From: Brachionus manjavacas | Taxonomy: Eukaryota; Rotifera; Eurotatoria; Ploima; Brachionidae | DNA: 64,000 bases | Assembly (NCBI GenBank): GCA_019054805.1 | Contig: JAHQIY010000017.1 | Location: 620,001 to 684,000 of the forward strand | Reading direction: 5' to 3' | Shown: in pieces, positions 12,201 through 23,261 of the stretch | How positions within the stretch are numbered: the stretch's first letter is position 1 | Layout of the letters: the number at the start of each line of letters is the position of its first letter | Made by a program: the position numbers and the translations under genes | The notes under the pieces: model-generated | Told to the model about the DNA's origin: nothing | What the model saw: only the letters and a program-made list of their open reading frames with translations | The model's database searches: none

Positions 12201-15159
12201 CATAATTTACCAAAATTGAGTTGATTCCTACAACTTTGACGCTTGACCGAGCAGTCGGCTCCCAGCTGAATTCATTGCGAGACAAATCAAAACTTTGCGG
12301 AGGCATACAAAAATCAAACACATTGATAAAAAATAACCCATTGTTGGTCAAAGGACTTACTTGAATGCCAGAGTCCCAAATGTGATCTATTTTAAGTAAA
12401 CTTTTTTCCTTTGATTCAACCTCGGCATGGAAATGTCCAGAGCCATCGAAAAGCTTTAACTGCTGAATGTTAGAGGGGTGATTAAAAAGAACTAACTGAG
12501 CGGGTTCGACTCGAACATCGTTTACAAAACGAAGGTTGAGGAAACTTTCCAAATACTTGTTCTCATCTGTGTAAAATTTAAGCTCGATTTTGGTCTCGCC
12601 TGCTCTTTTTTTAGGCACCAAACTCTGATAGAATAAAGTATGATAGCCTAGGCTTGTCTCTTTTGCCAATGAGTTTTGGTCTATTGGCTTCAGGCTCAAA
12701 AATTTCACTTCGTTTAACTTGGACATAAAATGTGAATCAAATTTCCAAACAGATTTTAAACTTGTAAAATTGTCGAATTGTTTGCCATTTGAGTCTTTGA
12801 CCAACAACTGGATATTCAAATCACGGTTCAAATTGGCCACTGCAAATTTTGAATCTAATTTTATGGGACAGCTCCATTTAATGTCTGAATAAAGCTCTTG
12901 GTCGGAATCGTCATTTTTTACAAATAATTGAGATAATTCTAAAACTTGAGGCCGTTGGCAAAAAACTACCAATTTATAATTAAATTTCATGGGACATTTA
13001 TTTTTACTCGTTGCTTTATTCCAAATAGTAAATTCTATTTCATTCTCAAAGTCATTAGTTTCCAAACAAGTTATTTTATAAGTGTACTCTGAAGCTAAGG
13101 AGTTATGTTCTAAATGCTCGACATTAACTAAATGATGCAGACTAACTGTAAAATCAAATGCGTGCATATCACTATTTAGAAATGGTCCATTGGATAAACT
13201 GAACAAATATGAGGAGCTTTTTGTCAACAGCAAATTTTTCTTAAGACTTGTCAGTTGAGAAAAAGAAAAAATTTTCATTTCTTCACTTTTTAGTTCGCCA
13301 TAAAAAACTTGAATTAAAGATTTTCCAACTTTTTCCGCATCCAAAATTATCTTAGCACAATTTTCTCCCATACTATCCGCACTTGCCACCTCAATGTACT
13401 TGAACACTGTTTCATCTTGGATGCTGACATTAAGATTTATTTTGGAACAGTCGTCAATTGACACCATGGATCCATCCTGCATCAAACCATTCATTTTAAC
13501 TTTAATTTCAAGCCTGGATTTTACCAAAGCTTCAACTGGACACGGATCCAAAAAAATGCTAACCAGCTCGACAACCATCACTTTGCTTTCTGATTTAATA
13601 TCGAAATTTCGCTGGTCATTAGCCAAAATTTTTGATTCACCAAGTCTGTTTGAGTTTACTGTTAACAAACCATGTGAATCCACTTTTGCAATCGAGTTAT
13701 CTTTTGTTTGGTAAAAATAAGATCCAGATCCACCAGTTACTTTCAGAACATATTCATAAAAAAGCTTATTTGGAGTGTGAGCAAAGACAAGAATTTCTGG
13801 TTGTATCGAAATAGGATCGAATATTTCGACTTGTTGCTCGCCTCGGACCTTACTTTCTCCTAGTAAGCCCTTAATTATAGTGATTCCTTTTTCCAGAGTT
13901 TTTGCAATCACATAGCTTCCATTTTGGCTTCGATCTATTACCGAAAATTTCGGAAACTCTGACTCTATTCTCAAATTGTCAGCTGAATAAATTATATTGT
14001 CATCTTTGGTATGAAGAAAAATTTCCATTTGGTACTCGCGACCACTTTCTAGGATCCAAGAGCCCCAATTTTTCAAAGAAAATACCAAGTATCCTGCCTG
14101 AACAACATGAATTAGCACTGAAGGTGGTTTTAAGCCTATGTTTTGATCTTTGAGCAGTTTTTCATCCATTTTCCGATCGGTCAAAATAATTTGTGTTGTT
14201 CCTAGTTCGTAGGCCACTAGCTGATAGCCTGTTTGATCAAAATTTGCTACAGAGCATCTGAAAGATTCAAAATAATATTGTGGATTGGGCAGGAAAATTT
14301 TTTCAACTGAGTTTTGTCTGACCAAATAAGCACTGAATCGAATTCTAGTTCCTTTTAGAAGATAAACTGGATACGACGGCTCGATTACAATTTTGGCCAC
14401 TACCAAAAGTTGAACCGGAGCTGCTTTTAGCGAATCTCTGGAATGAGGATTTTTAAATGTGGCCTGAACTTTTGCTAGTCCAGTTTTGAGGCCCTCGATC
14501 AGAATTTTGTGTCCCCGAAGACCCAGCGATTCAAGTTGCTTGATCGAATCGGACACTTGGTATTCAGAATCGATGAATTTAGCGATCCGTAGCACATTGC
14601 GTGAATCTTCTAAGGTGGTTTCATCATTAAAGACTTTCCATTCGAATGGAAGACCGTCAATGGATGTAAATGTGTTCGACTCGGAGTCCAGAGCTTCAGC
14701 AGTCAAACTCTCTGGCGAATCTTCCAAATACAAATGGGTTGTAGTGTGCTTTATTCTAATTGAGTGTATTTGATCAACTATGACGTCACAGCGGATTAAT
14801 TTGTTGGTCTTTATATCCCTGGCAGAAATGATCGAGGTCATGCGTTGGGAATTCTTGGGCAGTGCCGATACTGTGGCATGAGGTGAACAGTCATAGCCGT
14901 TGAATTTTGCATTACGTTTCTCATAAATGGGTGCAATTGAAATTATATCAGGCTGAGATGATGACCATTCAATGCAAAGATCGTTCGTGTCGGGCTCAAG
15001 CTCACTTTTAGCCTCCAAAGTAAAGTTGGTAATCTTGGAACTGTAGATTGGTAGCAATACTTTTGGAACATTCAAACGAATCGAGCTTGAACTTACACAA
15101 TTATGAACGAAACCAACGTAAATTAATATTATTACATTTAAATTCATTTTTTCCACCAA
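6286..15159 (-). CDS. NUP210: NUP210/gp210, nuclear pore membrane glycoprotein
   Basis: Exon 1 (15159-10602) and exon 2 (7196-6286) join in phase 1 across a 3.4-kb GTAAAA...TTTTAG intron. The join restores continuous sequence around FKNKDNILTNALNF and gives about 1,822 residues (human NUP210 has 1,887). A signal peptide (about 1-24) is followed by RLNVPKVLLPIY, the family's N-terminal signature, then a very long lumenal array of Ig-like/BIG2-type beta domains with many N-x-S/T sites. Near the C-terminus one membrane helix (LLASLFFIFLGIFAYY) anchors the protein in the pore membrane. Only about nine residues follow it, where vertebrate gp210 has a cytoplasmic tail of nearly 60. A CA/GTAATT donor-like site just before the stop leaves room for a missed last exon. 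The start could equally be the second Met at codon 5. The intron holds a LINE fossil, a MITE, a solo LTR and a dispersed repeat. Confidence 0.93.
7197..8017. other. NUP210 intron, part without recognised elements
   Basis: AT-rich intron sequence downstream of the LINE fossil; nothing recognisable on either strand. Confidence 0.4.
8018..8770 (+). pseudogene. LINE reverse transcriptase fossil in the NUP210 intron
   Basis: Lies on the plus strand, antisense to NUP210. It starts inside the RT palm with ELYADDSKILG, which holds the YADD catalytic box. Next come LNAICKWIEVWRMGL, EKDLGVMVLSDQKV, a VRPHL-like stretch and the typical tail FFSNRVVPHWNKLPENVVKS. At least four frameshifts or stops separate the pieces. 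This is the thumb/C-terminal pattern of CR1/Jockey-type non-LTR elements; the copy is 5'-truncated at the palm. Confidence 0.85.
8771..9392. other. NUP210 intron, no recognised element
   Basis: Between the LINE fossil and the MITE. Slightly higher GC than the rest of the intron, but no motif, RNA or coding signal seen. Confidence 0.4.
9393..9607. mobile_element. MITE with long imperfect inverted repeats (hAT-like ends)
   Basis: A 215-bp segment whose two ends are imperfect inverted repeats for about 55-60 bp. Both start CAGAGTT and share the TAAGTC...GGACTTTAA blocks. The interior is packed with AAGTCC/GGACTT words, including the palindrome AAGTCCGGACTT near 9425, so the whole unit can fold into a hairpin. 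The CAGAGTT terminus resembles hAT elements. An 8-bp target duplication could not be confirmed because the left flank is a T run. It has no coding capacity. Confidence 0.65.
9827..10100. mobile_element. Solo LTR
   Basis: A 274-bp unit starts TGTTACCC and ends CCGGTTACA, flanked on both sides by AATT (9823-9826 and 10101-10104), a plausible 4-bp target duplication. Inside are a TATA-like GTATAAATAAG near 9990 and an AATAAA signal near 10055, in the order of an LTR promoter and poly(A) site on the plus strand. A perfect hairpin, GCTCGTGT-TCTTG-ACACGAGC, sits just before the TATA box. No internal retrotransposon sequence is present, so it is read as the product of LTR-LTR recombination. Confidence 0.6.
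10141..10411. repeat. Dispersed repeat family 1, copy 1
   Basis: About 270 bp that recur at 41290-41554 in the same orientation. The best-conserved parts are TTTAAATTTGTCTTTGAAG, AAATAAAGATTTTAGAAGAA and TTTTGATCATTTGATTATGA followed by TCATGAACTTCAA. The copies are clearly diverged and differ by indels in the AT-rich middle. No coding or terminal repeats were seen, so the element type is unknown. Confidence 0.7.
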
Positions 15160-15658
15160 AAGCAGATTATTAGAAAATAAAATTTAAAGACTTAAAATTT
15201 ATTGTTGGCAAAGATCTGTTACTTAAATACTCTTTTCTAAGAAAAAACAGTAGTAATTTTTTTTTAATAATTAACGCTTTATTTTGCTTTACAAGACTAT
15301 TGAATTAGTATAAAAATTTTAAAAAAAATCAGCAAGGAACTACGATGCCAAGCTTCACTGTTAGTAACTAAGAAAAAGATGTATTATGCAATAAAAATAA
15401 AAAATTCTCGTTTTTTTCACTATTTCGATTCCATTATATGGATGAATTTTTTCATTCAAGTTTTTAGAATTTTTTGCTTAATTTAGTTTCAAATAATTTT
15501 ACTAAATCGAGTAGAAAAATAATTTTTACAGTAAATCATGTGGTTTTTTAATTTTTAAATTATTAAAATTATTCAAATATTTTGATATTTTTGAAGTGAA
15601 ATAATTTTTTTATACTCATACTTTTCTGATTCAAAAATTAAATTTTTGAGTTGTTAGT
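15160..15658. other. Upstream region of NUP210
   Basis: AT-rich; presumably contains the NUP210 promoter (minus strand), but no distinct element can be assigned. Confidence 0.4.
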
Positions 15659-15673
15659 GGGTGGTATTTAAAC

Positions 15674-15870
15674 TATCACTATTTTTAATAGAAATCGTCA
15701 CTAAATTTAATCAATAATTATCACTAATTTTAATGTAAATCATCACTAAAAATTATCACTATTTTTTAAAAAAATAATCACTATTTTAAATGGAAATCGT
15801 CACTATTTTATAAAAATACCATCAATAATTTTACTGTAAATCATCACGATTTATAATAAAAACCTAACTT
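15674..15870. repeat. Degenerate 22-bp tandem array in the MULE end
   Basis: About nine copies of a unit close to ATCGTCACTATTTTTAATGTAA run head to tail, with units varying from 13 to 23 bp. One to two inverted copies of the same unit occur at the opposite end of the element (16726-16760), so the array is part of the terminal inverted repeat. Confidence 0.75.
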
Positions 15871-16083
15871 TTATTAATAAAAGTTAAACCTAAATAAATA
15901 GCCTAAAGTGCCAATATAAAGATGACTAATTATAGAATAAGAAAACAAATAATTAAACATTAAGCAAGAAAGAATTTTATTAGTGATCATTAAATTGATA
16001 GTAAGAGAAATACAAAAATAAAAGAGATAGTGGTTAATAAAAAAGGTTAATTAGCAAAAAGAAAATCAAGCAATTATTTTGAG

Positions 16084-16475
16084 TCAAGAGTGCTTTTTTA
16101 GCTTTTGGAACACGGTCTCTTTTTGACCTAGTGGTATTTGCTTCGCCTCTAAAGGAATCAAACACAACTTGAATCTAATGGCGATTTCGATGATGTACTT
16201 GCAAATGGTATCTTTCATATATCTTGGACAAGTGCATGTACTTCTAAGCCATTCATCAGGATTTGAAACCAAATGATTTGAAACCGTCTTCGGTTTGAGT
16301 TGTTTGAAAAGATTGCAATTTGAAGTTTTTGTAGCTCTTTACGAATTTGGAAGCTGATTTCGGCGCCCTGAAAAATTCGTCTTGCATCACTCGATGTATT
16401 ATCATCACTGTAATACGTTGGAACACAATAGTCAGAAATTGATGACATTTTTTGAAATATATTTATCAAAATCAA
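16084..16475 (-). pseudogene. MULE transposase C-terminal remnant (SWIM zinc finger)
   Basis: The minus-strand frame at 16272-16084 contains EWLRSTCTCPRYMKDTICKY followed by IIEIAIRFKL...PLEAKQIPLGQK. This is the CxCx(n)CxH-type SWIM finger and the following conserved stretch of MULE-like transposases; the His of the finger is replaced by Tyr (ICKY). An adjacent frame upstream (16475-16300, KMSSISDYCVPTYYS...) probably belongs to the same gene across a frameshift. The DDE catalytic domain is absent. Confidence 0.75.
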
Positions 16476-16768
16476 TTGGGACGAGTACTTTTATTTATAT
16501 ATAAGAGCACAAAGTTTGATCCTGATAACACTAATTTAGCTATAATTAATAGTGATATGTTCTATTTTGGGTTAATCAATAATTAGAATCGATATCCATA
16601 TTTAAATGTAGCTTTTAAAAAATTTGATTGATCAATAGTTAATTTGGCTATGTTATCTATTGTCTGATCGAGTATCATTATTTAAAGTATGCATGTATAT
16701 TTTTTTTTTCACGTTAATAAAAAAAGTGAAGATTTACATCAAAAATAGTGACGATTTAATATTGCCCC

Positions 16769-17296
16769 GTTGCTTATTAGCCTTTATTATAAAATTAAAT
16801 TTTTAAATAATTGAAATTTTATTTTTTTTTGTTTGAATATTTTTATAATTTCTTTATTTACCAACAATATAGTGTTCAAAATTATCGAAAATAAAAAATT
16901 ATGCAAAATAATAATTTTTTTATTCATCTAAATAAATTTCAAAATTTTAATCAAAATTCGCTTATTAAATTTTCATTTTCATTTTTAAGTGTTTCCAATT
17001 CTATTTCCATATTTCTCTCATAATCAACTCCTTCTTCTTCATTAATTTCCTCTTCTTCATCTAACTCATTTTTATTTTTTTATTTGTGATTAATAATCCG
17101 GCTTATTTTGCTGCAGCATCTGCAGCGATTGTTGCAGTTGACTAAAAGGTCACCTATGGTAGCTCCTTGCACATAACACATAGAAAAGTGCTGAAAAATC
17201 CTGTTTAAATTTTTAGGTCAAAATTAGAGTTAAGATTCTCGATAGAAAAAGCTGTGAGAGAAAAATTTTATAAATAAATGTTCATCTTCAGGATTG
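16769..17296. other. Intergenic with a short acidic minus-strand frame
   Basis: Mostly AT-rich. On the minus strand, 17085-16951 reads as a start-less open frame rich in Glu (KNELDEEEEINEEEGVDYE and onward) ending in TGA. It could be the end of a decayed gene or chance low complexity. The bases next to 17297 are the 3' flank of the LINE fragment. Confidence 0.3.
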
Positions 17297-17960
17297 TTAA
17301 CTAGCAGCGTATCCGTTCTTGAACTTGTTGACGGGGTCAGCGTCTATCAATGTAACTGGCAGGGTGTTCCACTCGTTGACTTTCCTATTGGTGAATGTGT
17401 TTGCCCGTTGTAGACATTTGGTGGAGCCCTGGCCGGACAGTCTTCTTGCATGACCTCTGATACCTCTAGCGGGTCTGGGTTGGGATAGTGAACTTGCGGG
17501 AACCGGGGGGTTCACCCAGCTCACTTCGTTAATGCTTTTGGTGAGTTTGAACATCTGTATCAGGTCTTCACGAACACGGCGCTCATTAAGAGGAGTTAGT
17601 CTAAAGACGGCTAGATGGTCTTCGTAGCGCCAGTTTCTAATGCGGGGCACCAGTTTGGTGACCCTTCTCTGCACCTGCTAGAGCATCTTTGCGTCTTTAT
17701 TGTTAGGGGAGGGGAGCAGACAACAGCGGAATATTCCAGGTGGGGCCTTCCGTAGGCACAATAGAGGGTCCTGCAGGTATCTATGGTCCAATATCTAAAT
17801 GATCTTTTCAACTGGCCGAGAATTCCTGTAGCTCTGTTCACCTGATATTTAATGTGAATAGAAAATTTCAAGTTACGTGAAAACGTGACTCCCAGATCCT
17901 TTTCTGTGTCGACGAAAGCTAGTGCGCTCCTGGACTCGTCTTCCCCCATCAATAACTGTA
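17297..17960 (-). pseudogene. 5'-truncated LINE reverse transcriptase fragment
   Basis: The first frame (17952-17611) has EKDLGVTFSRNLKFSIHI, then QVNRATGILGQLKRSFRYW and RPHLEYSAVV. After a frameshift near 17670 the second frame (17674-17297) has RRVTKLVPRIRNWRYEDHLA, LNERRVREDLIQMFKLTKSI and NRKVNEWNTLPVTLID. This is the RT thumb and C-terminal tail of a CR1/Jockey-like LINE. Only one or two lesions are seen, and GC is well above the surroundings, suggesting a younger insertion than the other LINE fossils here. Confidence 0.88.
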
Positions 17961-18481
17961 TATTTTTCTTTTTCTACTTTTTATTTGTATTTAATTTTAT
18001 TTTTTTTTATTTTTATTCAAAACTTTAATTTTTTTTATTTTACTTCTCCTCATGGAGGTTAATATGAATTAAATAAGTAGGGTCTAGTCCATTAGGTGAA
18101 CAATTTATATTCACGGTATCCATAATTATTTTTACCCTGATAAGTGAACATGAAAATTTAAAAATTTTAGTTAAAAAATTTTGGTGAACAATTTTTTAAA
18201 TAGGTGAACAATATTGAACATAGATGAATATTTGAAAAAAAAAGTATAATTAAAATAAAATTTATTTGAGTTTTCGAATAAAGAATTTTATGTCTTGTGT
18301 CTTGTTAAATTAAAAACTTTTACTTATGAATCCGAGTTTTTATACCACGCTCACCTTCAAATAAGTGTAATTCATATTCTTCAGATTCAAAAACTTAATT
18401 CATTTTTTTCTATTAAATTTCGAACAAATTTTGGAAAAATTTTGATCTCAAAAATAGAATATTTATATTTAAATTTAAATT
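17961..18481. other. Intergenic, AT-rich
   Basis: Long T and A runs and three GGTGAACA-like words (near 18100, 18180 and 18205), but no gene or element could be defined. Confidence 0.35.
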
Positions 18482-18842
18482 TGTAAAGTATTTTGATTCA
18501 ACAATAAATAAAATAAACAATAAGCTTATGATTTAATAAATTTATTTTCTAAATGAATAATAGAAAGTGGCCACTCTAAGTAGCCAAATGATTACATATA
18601 GAAATAAAGGGAAAATACAAGAAACATAAAATGAGGTTTTAAATTAATAATAAAACAATTGTATATAAACTAAATATAAATATAACTATAAATAGTGCCG
18701 TGCGCAAAGCGCAAAATAAGCAAACAACTTCTAAAGGAATGGCACTTACATCATTTAATCATGCTTTTAATTCATGATTAAATTAAGTGCTGTTATTGAT
18801 GTTGATGATGATGTAACTGTTCACTGAGTTTAGTTCACGACA
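18482..18842 (-). mobile_element. Possible 3' LTR of the Ty3/gypsy remnant
   Basis: Downstream of the gypsy Pol tail on the minus strand, a block begins TGTCGTGAAC just after a purine-rich GAGGAAGGTCAAG and ends TTTACA. It holds a TATTTATAG-like box and AATAAA signals in the right order. These are the expected positions of a polypurine tract and 3' LTR. No second LTR is in view to prove the boundaries. Confidence 0.35.
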
Positions 18843-18996
18843 CTTGACCTTCCTCAAAATTGACTTTAAACCAGAGGTTTAAACAAAACGAAAAAAATAA
18901 AATAAAATTTAATGTAATTGACTAGAATAAATTTTAATATAGGATTTAATAGAAATAAAATGTTTTGATTGACCTAAATTAAATGTTGAATTATTT

Positions 18997-19671
18997 TTAA
19001 TTAGTTTTCTTGGTATATGATCTTGTTCCATGTTCAACTGGGTTTCCAAACCTATCAGGCTTCTTGGTAACCCTCTTTGGTCTTTGCTCATCAACCTTTT
19101 CTTCATCATCTTCCAGTTGTTCTCCCTCCGAATCTTGACCCTCCAAATTACCGTCTTCTTCATCCTCTTCTTCCTCCAACCTTAATTCATACTCGTCACC
19201 AGTTTCAAATCCGTCTGTCCTAACAGCACTTGATTGAACATCATAATTTGTTATACCAGACTTAATCGTCTTGTCATCTTCAATTATTTCTAGTTCAGGT
19301 TTTACGTTTTTATCTTCCCCAAACAGAATATCTTTGACTATTCTAGAACCTGTTTCACACTCATCTTGAATGTAAAGCTTCATAAAGGATGAATTTCTAA
19401 CCAAAACAGATCCATTTCTTTCAACAGTTATCATTGAACCGTTGATTTTGACAACTTTAAACGGATTAGGATCAAATAATGAATCCGACTTTCTTGACCG
19501 TTTCCATTTTAACAAGACAACATCACCACATTTAAAGTTACTTGTTTTGGCCTTCAACTTTTTATCATTATATGCTTTCATTTTAGATTTTGAAATAAAA
19601 TCTTGACTCCTTGCCTTTAGATGTAATTCCTTTTTATTGGAAAAAACTTGTAAACCACTAACATGCAGCAT
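18997..19671 (-). pseudogene. Ty3/gypsy Pol C-terminal (integrase tail) remnant
   Basis: The 224-residue open frame begins inside the integrase C-terminal region. NFKCGDVVLLKWKRSRKSD...FDPNPFKVVKINGSMITVER followed by LVRNSSFMKLYI is the GPY/F-type module that follows the integrase core. A long Glu/Asp-rich linker then leads to KRVTKKPDRFG near the end, a Pol-terminal motif common in LTR retrotransposons. Protease, RT, RNase H and the integrase core are missing, so this is a truncated copy. The frame itself is open, unlike the other fossils, so domestication cannot be excluded from sequence alone. Confidence 0.75.
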
Positions 19672-21326
19672 CGTTCTTACAAATTTGTATTCTAAATTTT
19701 TTTTTTCTTTTTTTAATATAAATTTTACAAGGAACAGTTAAAAATTGTCATTAGAGTATGCAAATTTGTTTGGTAAGTCAAGAGCAAAATGGTTTGATTA
19801 CTATCGAATGTTAGCGGACAAATTAATTGGATCAAATGTTGAGTAGAAAAAATTTATAGATTTATTGGAGAAGGAAGGGACTCAAGAAGAAGTCAAAAAC
19901 ATCAATGAACAGATTGAAATAATTTTGTCAAGCGATGATGAGGAACCTACAATCAAAAAAGACGAGCTATCGCCAAAACCATGAAAAAGAAAGTTTAACC
20001 CGCAAAACCAAATGGCTTTGTCGGAAAATAATCCCTGTTTTATTTATAATTATTTTGAAATTTATTAATTATTTTTTTAAATAAAAATTCAAAATTATTT
20101 TTATCTTTTATTTCATATTTAAGTCTTTGTCGTGTAGCCTTTTGTTTTCTTATTCCATTGCATTCCCACTCAGCTGTTCAGTGTTTTTTTTCCGAGAATT
20201 TAGAACATGATTCATAAGCTTCAAAGTACACTTTTAAAATAACATGTTTGGAAACTAATGACTTTGAGAATAAAACAACCACTTTCATTTTAACATTTGA
20301 ATATATATTTTAGGTAAAAAAGATTCAAAAAAATATGTCGCATTATGTTGAAAAATTTTATTTGAATATTTTTTATTAATATTAACTTTAATTTATCAGA
20401 AAATGAATTATTTTTGTTCAATTTGCTTTTGGATTTCACAATACCTTTAATTCTTTTCTTGTGAGAAAAATTTCTGTGCACATTTTTCTTTTATTCTTTC
20501 TATCTGTTGTTCAGGTTTTGATCTTATCTTCTTTAGTCTGCGCTACTGGGTGATTACTATCAAAAATACTGAAAAAATTATTTCCTACTCTTTCTCTCTA
20601 ATAAACGTTGTAGCTACATTCGAAAGCTGACAGCTTTAAATAATTTACCTTAGTTCTATAAATCTTTTTATCACCATCTAGACTACTAGCCCATTCTCTT
20701 TGATATCTTCAATTGCCTTTAATTCAGATTGTGTTTTTATTTGGTCATTACTGGCAATATTTTCCACAAGAATGTAAATAATCAATTTTAGCTTTTTACC
20801 CGCTTTTTCCAAAAATTTCAGACACTTATCAGCAGGATCATGAGCATTCCATTCGTCCATGAACTAATGCAGTAATCAACTCCAATTAAAGCTTTCTTCA
20901 ATATCACTATTACCATTTTTAATAATAAATTATGATTTTCAAAAGTTGTCAACATTTGATACATTGAACATTTTTAAATTTTTAAAAATTTAAATAAAAA
21001 AAATTTATAATCAAAGATACTCTTACGTTTATCTTAATAAAATTTTGCTTGTTTATCTAAAGACAATTACAGAATCAACCCTCTAGCTATAAGTATGTAT
21101 TAAAAAAAGAATTTTAAAATACACAGTTTTTAAAATATAAGCAAATACGTGTAGCTTTATTTGAATTTTATCAAAATTTTGCTTTAGAGTCAATGTCAAA
21201 AAACTTGACAAATGTTCATTTATAGTCGAAATAATACCACGAATACAACTTTTAGTAGCTTTAAAAAAAAAAAAAAACATTTTTCCAAATAATCATAATT
21301 AAAAGCTTTTTGAAAAAAATTTAGAA
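19672..21326. other. Intergenic with one decayed coding patch
   Basis: On the plus strand, 19755-19984 reads EYANLFGKSRAKWFDYYRML...IEIILSSDDEEPTIKKDELS with a single in-frame TAG and no start. It looks like the remains of a protein, family not recognised, perhaps part of the adjacent retroelement. The rest up to SSR1 is AT-rich with no recognisable gene. Confidence 0.35.
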
Positions 21327-22207
21327 ATGAAAATTTTTAGTTTGACTGTTCTCCTGATTGCCTCTTTTTCATTCGCGCTACTTTTTGCGCCTGTGATCGT
21401 TAGGGCTGAAGACGCTGTTGAAGATGATGTAGAAGAAGATGCTGTGATCAATGAAGAAGCCGAGAACCCTAGCGTAGCAGAAGTAAACAAAATTAAGAAT
21501 TTTTTGATTAAAATTTTGATTCTCTTTAAAAAAAGAGTGAAGAAGAATCTGCTGAAGATTTGGAGCTATCATCGCCTGATGTCAAAACAAACTTTTTGTT
21601 TGTGGAACCAGCTGAAGGAACAGATTTACCAGCAGGACGCTTGGTCAAACTTTTGGTCGGATTTCATAACAATGCAACAAGCGCATTCTTGGTAGAAGGC
21701 ATTGACGCTTCGTTCAGATACCCACAAGACTTTTCCTATCACATTCAAAACTTTTCCTCCTTCCGATACAACAAGGTTGTCGATGGCGACCGCGAGGCTA
21801 CCTTCGAATACATGTTCACTCCCAGTGAGGCATTTTCAGCGCGTCAATTCGGTCTGACCGTCAACCTTAGATACAAAAATGCCGAAGGCAGAGAATTTGT
21901 CAACACCGTCTTTAATGAAACAGTCAGCATTACCGAACTCGATGAGGGCTTCGATGGTGAAACATTCTTCCTATATGTTTTTCTTGCCGCAATTTTGGCT
22001 CTCTTGGGTCTCTTGGGCAAACAGATGCTTTCTTCGGTCACCAAAAAAGGCCGATCCAGCAAGCCGAAAAGCTATGCCGCTCAAACGACATCATCAAATG
22101 AAGTCGACATGGACTGGATACCTAAACATCATGTGGAAACTCAGAGCAATTCACCAAAAACTTCTCCAAGACAACGCGCAAGACAAGCAGCAAAATCAAA
22201 AGAATGA
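21327..22207 (+). CDS. SSR1: SSR1 / TRAP-alpha, translocon-associated protein subunit
   Basis: Exon 1 (21327-21482) and exon 2 (21536-22207) join in phase 0 across a 53-bp GTAAAC...AAAAG intron to give 275 residues (human 286). A signal peptide (1 to about 27) is followed by an acidic stretch rich in Glu and Asp. The conserved lumenal domain contains LPAGRLVKLLVGFHNNAT and FEYMFTPSEAFSARQFGLTV, with N-glycosylation sites at N98 and in FNETV. A single membrane helix (FFLYVFLAAILALLGLLG, near 203-221) precedes a basic cytosolic tail with DMDWIPKHH. TRAP-alpha sits in the ER membrane beside Sec61 and assists translocation of secretory proteins. An AATAAA lies shortly after the stop, near 22236. 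Confidence 0.95.
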
Positions 22208-23078
22208 AAATCTATCTAACAAAAGTGATTCAGTTGAAAATAAATTTTTTAATTTTTCTTCTATGTTTGAGTCTATTTTTTTGTTGGTTTTGGATCACGT
22301 TTGTTTTTTTTAATTTTATTTCTAATAGTTGTTAATAAGTTGAATGGAGTCAAAAACTCGCTTGAAAATGATGAGTCTAGCATTGAAAGCCGAATTATAT
22401 TCATTTGCTTAATTTTAATTGATTATTTGGCAAAAATTTTGTTCACAATCGGGTCTATATATATCGTTTATTCTTTAGAAAAAGACAAAATTTTTACTGA
22501 ATTGATTAAATGCAAATTTCTTAAATTATAAAATACCACACCATCATTTCAAAAACTTTATTCGATTTTTAGTTTTAATCTTAAAATAAATTTTAAAACA
22601 ATAATTTTACTTTTATTTTTATTCATTAGTTGAAGCCTCACAAGCGAGTATAAAAAACCAAAAAAAATCACAATAAAAATCATTAACATTTTTGTGGATC
22701 CTTTGGAATTTTGTGAATTGTTGAATATCTTTTGAAGCATAATTGAATTAAAGTAGTTGAAGTCTATTCAAAATCATTAAATAAAGTTAACTTAAAATAA
22801 TATTTTTACTTTAAAAAATAAACAATTTGAAATTTAAATTAAAAAAATTATTTATTTTTATTTTTTCAATATTTTGCATAAAAACAAAAATGAATTCTAT
22901 GATAAATTTAGCAGTATTGACACCTTTTGAGTTATTAATCAAATGTAAATTTAATGAAATGGAACCGATTTATTTTCTGATCAAGATTTTTTTAAATTAT
23001 AAATAAACCCTTTTTTAAAGAATAAATTAAGTCCCTAAAGAAATAAAAAAGACGCCAAATCTCATGATTTTTTGAGTA
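22208..23078. other. Intergenic after SSR1
   Basis: Contains a 76-codon open frame (22301-22531) of hydrophobic, low-complexity composition with no family resemblance. It is probably 3' flank of SSR1 and chance. Nothing else is recognisable. Confidence 0.35.
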
Positions 23079-23261
23079 CAGTGCCGGAAATTAACTTGTC
23101 ACGCCATATCATCTGATATTATCGTTTATCAAATAATATGATCTGATTTCAGATGATATTAGCTATCAGCTGATATCAGTTTGGGTCAATTTTTTGCCTT
23201 TTATCTTATTATTTGATATCAGATCAAATTATTTGATGTGACAAGTTAATTTCCGGCACTA
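23079..23261. mobile_element. Mariner-type MITE
   Basis: A 183-bp element with 24-bp inverted repeats that match at 23 positions. The left end begins CAGTGCCGGAAATTAACTTG and the right end mirrors it, with only the outermost base differing. TA dinucleotides flank both ends (23077-23078 and 23262-23263), the target duplication of Tc1/mariner elements. The interior has several TGATATCAG-like words and no coding capacity. Near-perfect ends imply recent activity. Confidence 0.85.

Larger units (their letters stand above)
15659..16768 (-). mobile_element. Decayed Mutator-like (MULE) element with inverted ends
   Basis: The left end (GGTGGTATTTAAACTATCAC...) and the reverse complement of the right end (GGGGCAATATTAAATCGTCA...) align through a TCACTATTTTT block and beyond, with substitutions. 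The MULE transposase SWIM-finger remnant at 16084-16475 lies between them. The element is only 1.1 kb, so most of the transposase has been lost. The expected 9-bp target duplication was not identified. Confidence 0.6.

Noticed and set aside
13394..14773. Plus-strand frames inside NUP210
   Set aside because: Antisense shadows of the NUP210 exon with no family resemblance.
22301..22531. 76-codon frame with two hydrophobic stretches after SSR1
   Set aside because: It follows the SSR1 poly(A) signal and has no recognisable domain; hydrophobic composition is expected from T-rich DNA.
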